DNA of 6,257 nt, from contig CALAGF010000172.1 of NCBI GenBank assembly GCA_937892345.1, forward strand, positions 1 through 6,257, given 5' to 3'. Shown piece after piece: positions 1 to 5,817 of this stretch (the stretch's first letter is position 1; each line of letters starts with the position of its first letter). The notes beneath the pieces were generated by a model. The model did no database searches. It saw only the letters and a program-made list of their open reading frames with translations, and was not told where the DNA came from. A program made the position numbers and the translations under genes. This stretch comes from an uncultured Rhodocyclaceae bacterium (lineage in GTDB: Bacteria; Pseudomonadota; Gammaproteobacteria; Burkholderiales; Rhodocyclaceae).

Positions 1-40
1 GGCGAAGACACTCTTTCCCTACACGACGCTCTTCCGATCT
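1..40 (+). other. Illumina TruSeq library adapter with partial i5 index (assembly artefact)
   Basis: Positions 8-40 match, base for base, the 33-base TruSeq read-1 adapter, from ACACTCTTTCCC to CTCTTCCGATCT. Positions 1-7 (GGCGAAG) match the last seven bases of TruSeq HT index D505 (AGGCGAAG), which sits directly before this adapter in a dual-index library. Both matches rest on remembered adapter sequences. Genomic sequence starts at position 41, where the T-overhang of the adapter joined the insert. The segment has no biological role and should be trimmed. Confidence 0.97.
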
Positions 41-1847
41 AGATGTAGAACGGAATGGTCTGCACGCCATGCACGGAATACGAGGTGGCGGCGGCGATCC
101 AGTCGCTCATCGCGCCGGCTTCGTTGATGCCTTCCTGCAGCACCTGGCCGGTGGTCGATTCCTTGTAGAACATCAGCTGGTCGTGGTCTTCCGGCACGTA
201 GTTCTGGCCTTGCTGGTTCCAGATGCCGACGGCGCGGAACATGCCTTCCATGCCGAAGGTGCGGGACTCGTCCGGCACGATGGGCACGACGTTCTTGCCG
301 ACATTCTTGTCCTTCAGCAGCATGTTCATGATGCGGACGATGGCCATCGTCGTGGACAACTCACGGCCTTCACCGGAGGCCTTGAGTAGCGCCTCGAATT
401 TGTCCAGCGCAGGAATGGCCAGCGGTGCGGCCTTGCGGCGACGCGAAGGCAGGAAGCCACCAAGGGCCATGCGGCGTTCGCGCATGTACTGATATTCGGC
501 CGAATCTTCGGCGAACTTCAGGTAAGGCAGTTCTTCCAGCTTGTCGTCCGGTACCGGCAGGCTGAAACGGTCGCGGAAGCGCCCGATCTGCTCCTTGTCC
601 ATCTTCTTCTGCTGGTGGGAAATATTCATCGCTTCGCCGGCCTGGCCCATGCCGAAACCCTTGATGGTCTTGGCCAGAATCAGTGTCGGGGCACCCTTGT
701 GGGTGACGGCTGCATTGTAGGCAGAGAAGATCTTGAAGATGTCGTGACCGCCGCGGTTCAGTTGCCAGACATCGTCGTCGGTCCAGTCGGCGATCAGTTC
801 GCGCAGTGCTGGCGTGTTGAAGAAGTGTTCGCGGACATAGGCGCCGTTCTTGGCCTTGAAGGTTTGATACTCGCCGTCGCAGAGTTCCATCATGCGCTGC
901 TTCAGAATCCCCTTCTTGTCTCGGTTGAACAGGGCATCCCAATGCGTGCCCCAGATCAGCTTGATGACGTTCCAGCCGGCGCCGCGGAATTCGGATTCGA
1001 GTTCCTGAATGATCTTGCCGTTGCCGCGCACCGGGCCATCCAGACGCTGCAGGTTGCAGTTGATGACGAAAATCAGGTTGTCCAGCTTCTCACGGCCGGC
1101 CATGCCGATGGCGCCCAGCGATTCGACCTCGTCGGTCTCGCCGTCGCCGAGGAAAGCCCAGACCTTGCGTTGTTCGGCCTTGGCGGCGTCGATCAGGCCG
1201 CGTGAGGCCAGGTATTTCATGAAGCGGGCCTGATAAATGGCCTGAATCGGGCCGAGGCCCATCGACACGGTCGGGAACTGCCAGAAGTCCGGCATCAGCC
1301 AGGGGTGCGGGTAGGAGGAAATGCCCTTGCCGTCGGTTTCCTGACGGAAGCTGTCCATTTGCTCCTCGGTCAGGCGACCGAGCATGAAGGCGCGGGAATA
1401 GACGCCCGGCACGGAATGGCCCTGGAAGAAGATCAGGTCGCCGCCGGTTTCGTGGTCGAGGCTTTTCCAGAAATGCGAGAAGCCGACGTCGTAGAGCGCA
1501 GCAGCGGAGGCGAAGGAGGCGATGTGGCCGCCGACGTTGGTGTCCTTGTTGGCGCGCACGACCATGGCCATGGCGTTCCAGCGGATGTAGGAGTGGATCT
1601 TGATTTCCATGTCCGGGTTGCCGGGGTACTTGGGCTGCTGGTCGGCCGGAATGGTGTTGATGTATTCGGTATTGGCCGAGTACGGGATGTCGATCCCGTC
1701 CTGGCGAGCCTGCCCGATCAGGGTTTCGATCAGGTAGTGGGCGCGCTCTGCGCCTTCCTGCGTAATGACGCCTTCGAGTGCATCAATCCACTCCTTGGTT
1801 TCCTGCGGATCGGTGTCGGCAGATTTTAGGTTCGGCTGGTCGGCCAT
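41..1847 (-). CDS. aceE: Pyruvate dehydrogenase E1 component, homodimeric type (3' end missing)
   Basis: This thiamine-diphosphate enzyme decarboxylates pyruvate and acetylates the lipoyl groups of E2 in the cytoplasmic pyruvate dehydrogenase complex. The visible 602 residues follow E. coli AceE closely. His108 and His144 match E. coli His106 and His142. The ThDP/Mg motif runs from GDG at 234-236 to NCN at 263-265. NISHQ with His411 matches the mobile-loop His407. DES at 526-528 and QEGINE, with the catalytic Glu at 576, follow. The family is about 885-890 residues, so the C-terminal third is absent. The reading frame runs into the adapter, and the apparent TAG stop (39-41) is formed by the adapter junction. 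The ATG at 1845-1847 is chosen because of its ribosome site and the family-like start MADQPN. The open frame extends 145 codons further upstream, but that part crosses the promoter region and folD and is not family-like. The gene is divergent from folD. Confidence 0.97.
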
Positions 1848-1853
1848 GATTCG

Positions 1854-1860
1854 TCTCCTA
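1854..1860 (-). promoter_or_regulatory. aceE ribosome binding site
   Basis: Read on the minus strand this is TAGGAGA, a strong Shine-Dalgarno match, six bases before the ATG at 1847. It decides the aceE start against the longer open frame upstream. Confidence 0.85.
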
Positions 1861-1888
1861 CATGGGTTTTCGTTCTGTGCCACCTGGC

Positions 1889-1933
1889 GTGGTTGCACCA
1901 CTTTAGTCCGGACGGGTCGGTTCGCGAACCCGT
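1889..1933 (-). promoter_or_regulatory. Palindrome-rich aceE leader
   Basis: Several short inverted repeats are packed into the predicted aceE 5' leader. GGTTCGCGAACC (1919-1930) is a perfect 12-base palindrome. ACGGGT (1912-1917) can pair with ACCCGT (1928-1933). GTCCGGAC (1906-1913) is a perfect 8-base palindrome. GTGGT (1889-1893) can pair with ACCAC (1897-1901). No T tract follows, so this is not an intrinsic terminator. It could be RNA structure or an operator placed after the start point; the E. coli PdhR site consensus is not obvious here. Confidence 0.35.
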
Positions 1934-1952
1934 GTTTACACCTATACGTCTT

Positions 1953-1979
1953 TTCGCATTGTAAAAACAAAATTCGCAT
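1953..1979 (-). repeat. Direct repeat ATGCGAA x2 within the aceE promoter
   Basis: On the minus strand ATGCGAA occurs at 1979-1973 and again at 1959-1953, 20 bases apart, close to two helical turns. The first copy lies in the spacer just after the -35 box. The second overlaps the end of the -10 box and reaches the predicted start point. Such placement would suit a repressor bound as a tandem dimer, but no protein is identified and a short chance repeat is possible. Confidence 0.4.
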
Positions 1980-1986
1980 CGTGCAA
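1958..1986 (-). promoter_or_regulatory. Predicted sigma70 promoter of aceE
   Basis: On the minus strand, TTGCAC (1986-1981) and TACAAT (1963-1958) are separated by exactly 17 bases, each one or two bases from the consensus hexamers. Transcription would start near 1951, giving a leader of about 104 bases before the aceE ATG. The AT-rich setting and correct orientation support it. No start site has been measured, so this is a motif-based prediction. Confidence 0.6.
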
Positions 1987-1997
1987 TATGCCATATT
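1985..1997. promoter_or_regulatory. Dyad AATATG-C-CATATT upstream of the aceE -35 box
   Basis: A perfect inverted repeat with 6-base arms around a single base, overlapping the upstream edge of the predicted -35 box. Its centre (1991) is about 40 bases upstream of the predicted aceE start, a common position for a class II activator site. The arms do not match an operator that I recognise. Confidence 0.4.
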
Positions 1998-2082
1998 CAG
2001 AAAAAGCATTCGGGTATTCCCGCAGCGCTTTGATGTCGGGTGGCTTGGCAGGATTGATGGCTTGTGTGCGGTGCTGACAGTG

Positions 2083-2096
2083 CGCGGCATGCCGCG
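2083..2096. promoter_or_regulatory. Perfect 14-base palindrome over the folD -35/spacer region
   Basis: CGCGGCATGCCGCG reads the same on both strands. It ends seven bases before the predicted extended -10 element of the folD operon, so it covers the -35 position and half of the spacer. This is where a dimeric repressor would block the polymerase. The half-site is not one that I can assign, and in a GC-rich genome some palindromes arise by chance. Confidence 0.4.
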
Positions 2097-2100
2097 TGTC

Positions 2101-2109
2101 TGGTAAAAT
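2101..2109 (+). promoter_or_regulatory. Predicted extended -10 promoter of the folD operon
   Basis: TGG followed by TAAAAT (2104-2109) gives an extended -10 element one base from TATAAT. No good -35 hexamer lies at 16-18 bases (the region reads TGCGCG), which extended -10 promoters can tolerate. CTGACA is present at 2074-2079 but 24 bases away, too far to serve. Transcription would start near 2116, about 54 bases before the folD ATG. Confidence 0.45.
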
Positions 2110-2123
2110 CCTGAGAGTTCAAA

Positions 2124-2156
2124 GGGAAAGGCAGGTGCCTTTCCCCTTTTCTTTTT
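2124..2156 (+). terminator. Terminator-like hairpin with T tract in the folD leader
   Basis: GGGAAAGGCA (2124-2133) and TGCCTTTCCC (2136-2145) are perfect 10-base inverted arms; the closest realistic stem is 9 pairs with a 4-base loop. It is followed by a T-rich tail, TTTTCTTTTT (2147-2156), on the plus strand only. This is the form of an intrinsic terminator acting rightward, yet it sits only 14 bases before the folD ATG. It either ends an upstream rightward transcript or attenuates the folD operon itself. Confidence 0.55.
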
Positions 2157-2173
2157 GTTGGATGCAACGATGA
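2157..2173 (+). promoter_or_regulatory. folD initiation region: small hairpin and three-codon upstream frame
   Basis: GTTG (2157-2160) can pair with CAAC (2165-2168), placing most of the weak GGA Shine-Dalgarno (2160-2162) in or beside the loop. An upstream ATG at 2162-2164 opens a frame of only three codons (M-Q-R) whose TGA (2171-2173) overlaps the folD ATG. The stem is short and the small frame lacks its own ribosome site, so a role is speculative. Confidence 0.2.
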
Positions 2174-3030
2174 CGGCACAAATCATTGACGGCAAGGCGC
2201 TGGCCGAGGAGCTTCGCCAAAGCTTCAAGGCGCGCGTGGAAGCGCTCGCGACCTGCGGACACAAACCCGGACTGGTAGTCATTCTGGTCGGTGAAGATCC
2301 AGCCTCGCAGGTCTATGTGAGAAACAAGGTCAATGGCTGCCTGGCCATCGGCATGCATTCGGAAAAGATTACTTACGATCCTGCGGTCGACCAGGAAACC
2401 GTATTGAAAAAGATTGCCGAGTTGAATGCTGATCCGGCAATTCACGGCATCCTTGTGCAATTGCCTTTGCCGAAGCATTTCGATGAGGAAAAGGTGCTTG
2501 AAGCGATTGCCGCCGACAAGGATGTCGATGGTTTCCACGCAGAGAATGTCGGTGCGCTGGCACAGGGCAATCCGCGCTTCATCCCCTGCACACCTTATGG
2601 TGTGATGAAGATGTTCGAGAAGGGCAATGTGGATCTCAATGGCAAGGAAGCCGTGGTGATCGGCCGCTCCAACATCGTTGGCAAACCGATGGCGCTGTTG
2701 CTGATCAATGCCGGTGCGACCGTCACCGTGTGCAACTCGCGTACCCGCGATCTCAAGTTTCACACCAGCCGGGCGGACATTCTTGTAGCCGCCGTCGGCA
2801 AGCCCAAATTCGTGACTGGCGACATGATCAAGCCGGGCGCCGTGGTGATTGACGTGGGTATCAACCGCCTCCCGGATGGCAAATTGTGTGGCGATGTCGA
2901 CTACGCCAGCTGCCTGGAAACCGCCGGGCAGATTACGCCGGTGCCGGGTGGCGTCGGCCCGATGACCATCACCATGCTGCTGGCCAATACGATTGAAGCC
3001 GCAGAGCGCAAAGCAGGGATTCGCCAATGA
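2170..3030 (+). CDS. folD: Bifunctional methylenetetrahydrofolate dehydrogenase / methenyltetrahydrofolate cyclohydrolase
   Basis: FolD is a cytosolic enzyme that interconverts 5,10-methylene-, 5,10-methenyl- and 10-formyl-tetrahydrofolate with NADP, supplying one-carbon units for purines and formyl-Met-tRNA. At 286 residues it has normal length. The active-site Tyr49 and Lys53 sit in the YVRNK stretch. QLPLP is at 97-101, DKDVDGFH at 116-123 and CTPYG at 140-144. The Rossmann signature GRSNIVGKP is at 165-173, and the C-terminal signature TPVPGGVGPMT is at 256-266. The ATG at 2170 gives the family-like start MTAQIIDGK; a longer frame from TTG at 2155 would begin inside the terminator T tract and is not preferred. 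It leads the operon and overlaps purE by 4 bases (ATGA). The ribosome site before it is weak. Confidence 0.97.
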   Translation: MTAQIIDGKALAEELRQSFKARVEALATCGHKPGLVVILVGEDPASQVYVRNKVNGCLAIGMHSEKITYDPAVDQETVLKKIAELNADPAIHGILVQLPLPKHFDEEKVLEAIAADKDVDGFHAENVGALAQGNPRFIPCTPYGVMKMFEKGNVDLNGKEAVVIGRSNIVGKPMALLLINAGATVTVCNSRTRDLKFHTSRADILVAAVGKPKFVTGDMIKPGAVVIDVGINRLPDGKLCGDVDYASCLETAGQITPVPGGVGPMTITMLLANTIEAAERKAGIRQ

Positions 3031-3524
3031 CCGACAAGCAAATTGCCGTTGGCATCGTCATGGGTTCGGACTCGGACTGGCCGACCATGCAGGGTGCCGC
3101 CGTGATCCTCAAGGATTTCGGCGTGGTTTTTGAGGCGCGTGTTGTTTCCGCCCATCGCACTCCGGATCTGCTGTTCGAGTACGCCGAGACTGCGGGTTCC
3201 CGCGGCATCAAGGCGATCATTGCCGGTGCTGGCGGTGCAGCCCACCTGCCGGGCATGCTGGCTGCCAAGACCATCGTGCCGGTGCTTGGGGTGCCGGTCC
3301 AGTCGCGAGCACTGTCCGGCGTTGACTCGCTGCATTCCATCGTGCAGATGCCCAAGGGCATTCCGGTGGCGACCTTCGCCATTGGCGAAGCTGGTGCTGC
3401 TAATGCTGCCTTGTTTGCGATCGCGATGCTGGCCAATGAAGATGAAGTGCTGCGTGCCAGGCTGCAAGCCTTCCGCAAGGCCCAGACCGAAAAGGTGCTG
3501 GCCATGAAGTTGCCTGAAGTATGA
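3027..3524 (+). CDS. purE: N5-carboxyaminoimidazole ribonucleotide mutase, class I PurE
   Basis: PurE moves the carboxyl group of N5-CAIR to carbon 4, giving CAIR in de novo purine synthesis. The 165-residue length is typical of bacterial class I PurE, an octamer. Visible family motifs are GSDSDW at 13-18 (phosphate and substrate binding), SAHRTP at 41-46 with the catalytic His43 (E. coli His45), GAGGAAHLPGM at 67-77, and GVDSLHSIVQMPKGIPVATFAIG at about 98-120. A good Shine-Dalgarno, AGGGA at 3015-3019, lies seven bases before the ATG inside the end of folD. The start overlaps the folD stop as ATGA, and the stop overlaps the purK start in the same way. Presence of purK next door fits class I, which uses N5-CAIR rather than AIR plus CO2. 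Confidence 0.98.
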   Translation: MTDKQIAVGIVMGSDSDWPTMQGAAVILKDFGVVFEARVVSAHRTPDLLFEYAETAGSRGIKAIIAGAGGAAHLPGMLAAKTIVPVLGVPVQSRALSGVDSLHSIVQMPKGIPVATFAIGEAGAANAALFAIAMLANEDEVLRARLQAFRKAQTEKVLAMKLPEV

Positions 3525-4669
3525 ACCCGATGATTTTGCCGCCCGCCACGCTGGGCATGCTCGGTGGCGGCCAGTTGGGCCGCTTCTTTGTGTCCGCAGC
3601 ACACGAATTGGGCTATCAGGTGTGGGTGCTTGATCCGGACAAGAACAGTCCGGCAGGGCAAATTGCCGAACGCCATTTTTGTGTTGATTATGCCGACTAC
3701 GCGGCGCTCGACGAGTTCGCTGCCGGCTGTGCGGCGATCACCACCGAGTTTGAAAACGTCCCGGCGGCAAGCCTGGACTACCTGGCCAAATTCGTGCCGG
3801 TGCGTCCTGGCGCTGCGGCGGTTGCGGTCTGCCAGCATCGGGTGAGCGAAAAATCCTTTCTGCGCGACCACGGTTTTCCACACGGGCCATTTATTGCGGT
3901 CAACTCGGAAAACGACCTGAAAACCGCGCCGGACGCGCTGTTCCCGGCCATCCTCAAAGTGGCGCGTTTCGGCTACGACGGCAAGGGGCAGGCGACAGTC
4001 AATAATCGTGAAGAGGCCCTGATTGCCTTTGCCCAGTTCCAGGGCGAACAATGTGTACTGGAACAGCGTTTGACGCTCGACTATGAGGTTTCAGTCGTGC
4101 TGGCGCGGGATGCACAAGGCGCAGTGCGTTGCTTTCCGACCGGAGAAAATCAGCACACACGGGGCATTCTGGATGTTTCCATTGTGCCGGCGCGAACCAC
4201 GGGCTGCATGAAAAGTGATGCCGAGGATATTGCCGCCCGAATTGCTGAAAAACTGGGCTATATCGGGACCATGGGCGTGGAGTTTTTCGTCAGCCGTGGG
4301 CAGTTGATCGTTAACGAAATGGCGCCGCGCCCGCATAACAGCGGTCACTACACGATTGATGCCTGCGTGACCAATCAGTTTGAGCAGCAGGTCCGTGCGC
4401 TTTGTGGCTTGCCGCTGGGCGAAGCGCGTGCTCATTCTGCTTCGGTTATGGTCAATCTGCTGGGTGACCTTTGGTACGACGGCGAGCGCTATCGCGAACC
4501 GGATTGGTCCGCTCTGCACGCCATCCCCAATCTCAAACTGCATTTATACGGCAAGCACCACGCACGTCCGGGACGCAAGATGGGGCATTTCACCGTGATC
4601 GGCGACAATCCGGAGCGGGTTCAGCAAGCCGCGATGGCTGCCCGGGCAGCTATCGGCATCAAGGGCTGA
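3521..4669 (+). CDS. purK: N5-carboxyaminoimidazole ribonucleotide synthase (ATP-grasp)
   Basis: PurK carboxylates AIR with ATP and bicarbonate to make N5-CAIR, the substrate of PurE. At 382 residues it is slightly longer than E. coli PurK (about 355) but ordinary for proteobacteria. The N-terminal nucleotide-binding-like motif GGGQLGR is at 15-21. Then come TTEFENV at 74-80, the ATP-grasp lysines near 111 and 146, the loop GYDGKGQ at 151-157, the purine-binding segment EQRLTLDYEVSVV at 181-193, and the metal and substrate motif NEMAPRPHNSGHY at 265-277. The C-terminal domain carries YGK and GRKMGH near 343-356. The ATG at 3521 overlaps the purE TGA. A second ATG three codons later (3530) is possible, but the overlap favours the first. 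The ribosome site is weak, so coupling to purE translation is likely. Confidence 0.97.
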   Translation: MNPMILPPATLGMLGGGQLGRFFVSAAHELGYQVWVLDPDKNSPAGQIAERHFCVDYADYAALDEFAAGCAAITTEFENVPAASLDYLAKFVPVRPGAAAVAVCQHRVSEKSFLRDHGFPHGPFIAVNSENDLKTAPDALFPAILKVARFGYDGKGQATVNNREEALIAFAQFQGEQCVLEQRLTLDYEVSVVLARDAQGAVRCFPTGENQHTRGILDVSIVPARTTGCMKSDAEDIAARIAEKLGYIGTMGVEFFVSRGQLIVNEMAPRPHNSGHYTIDACVTNQFEQQVRALCGLPLGEARAHSASVMVNLLGDLWYDGERYREPDWSALHAIPNLKLHLYGKHHARPGRKMGHFTVIGDNPERVQQAAMAARAAIGIKG

Positions 4670-5664
4670 TGCACCCTACAGACGCTGATTACGCCAAGGC
4701 AGTCGAGTTGCTGTGTGCCGGCGAACTCGTCGCACTGCCGACCGAAACGGTATACGGTCTGGGAGCGGATGCTGCCAATCCGCAGGCGGTCGCCAAAATC
4801 TTCGCGGCCAAAGGGCGCCCCGCGGACCATCCGCTGATCGTGCATCTTGCGGAGGCCGCTGCGGCAGATCAATGGGCGCAGTTGGTCCCGCCGTTTGCCC
4901 GGGATTTGATGCGAGCATTTTGGCCCGGTCCACTGACCTTGATCCTGAAAAAACAGGCTTGGGTGCCGTCGACCGTAACCGGTGGCCAGGACACGGTGGG
5001 CCTGCGCGTGCCGGGACATCCGGTGGCTTTGGAACTCCTGCGCCGTTTCGCCACTGCTGTCGGTGGGCCGGCCGGTATAGCGGCGCCGTCCGCCAATCGT
5101 TTCGGGCGGATCAGCCCGACGACCGCGGCGCATGTTGCCGAAGAGCTCGGCGAGCGTGTTCCACTGATTCTTGATGGCGGTGCCTGCGCGGTCGGTATCG
5201 AATCGACCATCATCGACTGTTCTCGGGGTTTGCCTGTGGTATTGCGTCCGGGACATGTCTTGCCTCCGCATCTGGAGGTGGTGCTTGGCATGCGCCCGGA
5301 GATCGAAACTGCGCAAGGTGCCCCGCGCGTTTCCGGGTCGCTGGATGCGCACTATGCACCGATGACGCCAATGCGCCTAGTCAGCGCGGATCGGCTTCTG
5401 GATTTTCTCAATGCCCAGCGCCACCGCGGTGGCCAATGCGCTGTCATCAGCCACAGTCAGTTGCCCCAGGCCGGCATGCCGCACGTTTGGCGCATGCTGC
5501 CTGCCGATCCCGAGGCTTACGCCCAGCAGCTCTACGCGGCCCTGCGCGAGATGGATCACGCTGGCGCAGATATCATCGTGGTCGAGACCCTGCCGGCGGG
5601 GGGCGACTGGATCGCTGTAGCCGACCGCCTGCGGCGCGCCGCGGCGGGTGCAGGACAGTCCTGA
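4669..5664 (+). CDS. tsaC: L-threonylcarbamoyladenylate synthase, two-domain Sua5 type
   Basis: This enzyme makes threonylcarbamoyl-AMP from L-threonine, bicarbonate and ATP, the first step of t6A formation at position 37 of ANN-decoding tRNAs. The YrdC-like catalytic domain fills about residues 5-205, with PTETVYGLG at 24-32, the KGR motif at 48-50, PLIVHL at 55-60, WPGPLT at 85-90, APSAN at 139-143, GIEST at 176-180 and RPG at 193-195. A linker with SGSLDAHYAP at 222-231 leads to a C-terminal Sua5 domain (about 233-326). At 331 residues it is the long Sua5 form (often named sua5 or ywlC), not the short E. coli TsaC of about 190. The purK TGA and this ATG share one base (TGATG), with AAGGG at 4661-4665 just upstream. 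It ends the operon. Confidence 0.95.
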   Translation: MHPTDADYAKAVELLCAGELVALPTETVYGLGADAANPQAVAKIFAAKGRPADHPLIVHLAEAAAADQWAQLVPPFARDLMRAFWPGPLTLILKKQAWVPSTVTGGQDTVGLRVPGHPVALELLRRFATAVGGPAGIAAPSANRFGRISPTTAAHVAEELGERVPLILDGGACAVGIESTIIDCSRGLPVVLRPGHVLPPHLEVVLGMRPEIETAQGAPRVSGSLDAHYAPMTPMRLVSADRLLDFLNAQRHRGGQCAVISHSQLPQAGMPHVWRMLPADPEAYAQQLYAALREMDHAGADIIVVETLPAGGDWIAVADRLRRAAAGAGQS

Positions 5665-5817
5665 AGCTGCCAATTCCGTGCTTGGAAGCGTTTCATCCCT
5701 GAGGGATTCCCTGAACAACCGACCATTTTCGCGCCGGCTGTCATAAAAAAGATGAAAAACAGGCGATTTTCGACCGTCGACCGCGAAATTCCGAGGTTTT
5801 CCCCGGCATTTCCCGTT
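5665..5817. other. Non-coding junction between tsaC and the insertion sequence
   Basis: These 153 bases hold no gene. The outer end of the insertion sequence must lie here, but its terminal inverted repeat cannot be fixed without the other end. No hairpin with a T tract that could end the tsaC operon is visible, so the native terminator may be displaced, be inside the element, or be rho-dependent. The only TA dinucleotide is at 5744-5745. Confidence 0.6.
5696..5714. repeat. Interlocked repeat TCCCTGA, possible insertion-sequence end
   Basis: TCCCTGA occurs at 5696-5702 and 5708-5714. AGGGA (5702-5706) between them can pair with either TCCCT. Such a compact repeat 104-122 bases outside the transposase stop is a candidate for a terminal inverted repeat or transposase binding site. 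The matching left end lies outside the window, so this is a guess from position and form. Confidence 0.3.

Larger units (their letters stand above)
1848..2169. other. Divergent intergenic control region between aceE and folD
   Basis: This 322-base stretch holds no convincing gene on either strand. It is more AT-rich in its middle (about 1935-2010) than the flanking genes. It contains a predicted aceE promoter on the minus strand, a direct repeat and dyads around it, a GC-rich palindromic leader for aceE, a 14-base palindrome over the predicted folD promoter, and a terminator-like hairpin. A weaker stem (CGGG 2011-2014 with CCCG 2019-2022, and AAAGC 2003-2007 with GCTTT 2027-2031) lies between the two promoters. 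A short stable RNA cannot be ruled out by eye. Confidence 0.8.

Noticed and set aside
69..1829. Plus-strand open frames opposite aceE
   Set aside because: The translations resemble reverse-strand shadows of AceE, have no recognisable domain, and lie opposite a certain gene.
2110..2169. A folate or purine riboswitch in the folD leader
   Set aside because: The leader is about 54 bases and holds one hairpin; it is too short for, and lacks the core of, the known THF or purine riboswitches.
1848..2282. A 145-residue N-terminal extension of the aceE frame reaching into folD
   Set aside because: It crosses the predicted promoter and the start of folD on the other strand, is not family-like, and the strong ribosome site at 1854-1860 marks the ATG at 1847 as the start.
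2119..4051. Long minus-strand open frames opposite folD, purE and purK (up to about 360 codons)
   Set aside because: They are shadows of GC-rich coding sequence. The plus-strand proteins in the same bases have clear family motifs; the minus-strand translations show none.
4471..4668. A 66-codon upstream extension of tsaC
   Set aside because: It lies out of frame inside purK, and the ATG at 4669 gives the proper start of the YrdC domain with the stop/start overlap.
5651..5663. CAGGAC-A-GTCCTG as terminator of the tsaC operon
   Set aside because: The single-base centre leaves no usable loop and no T tract follows. It also overlaps the tsaC stop codon.
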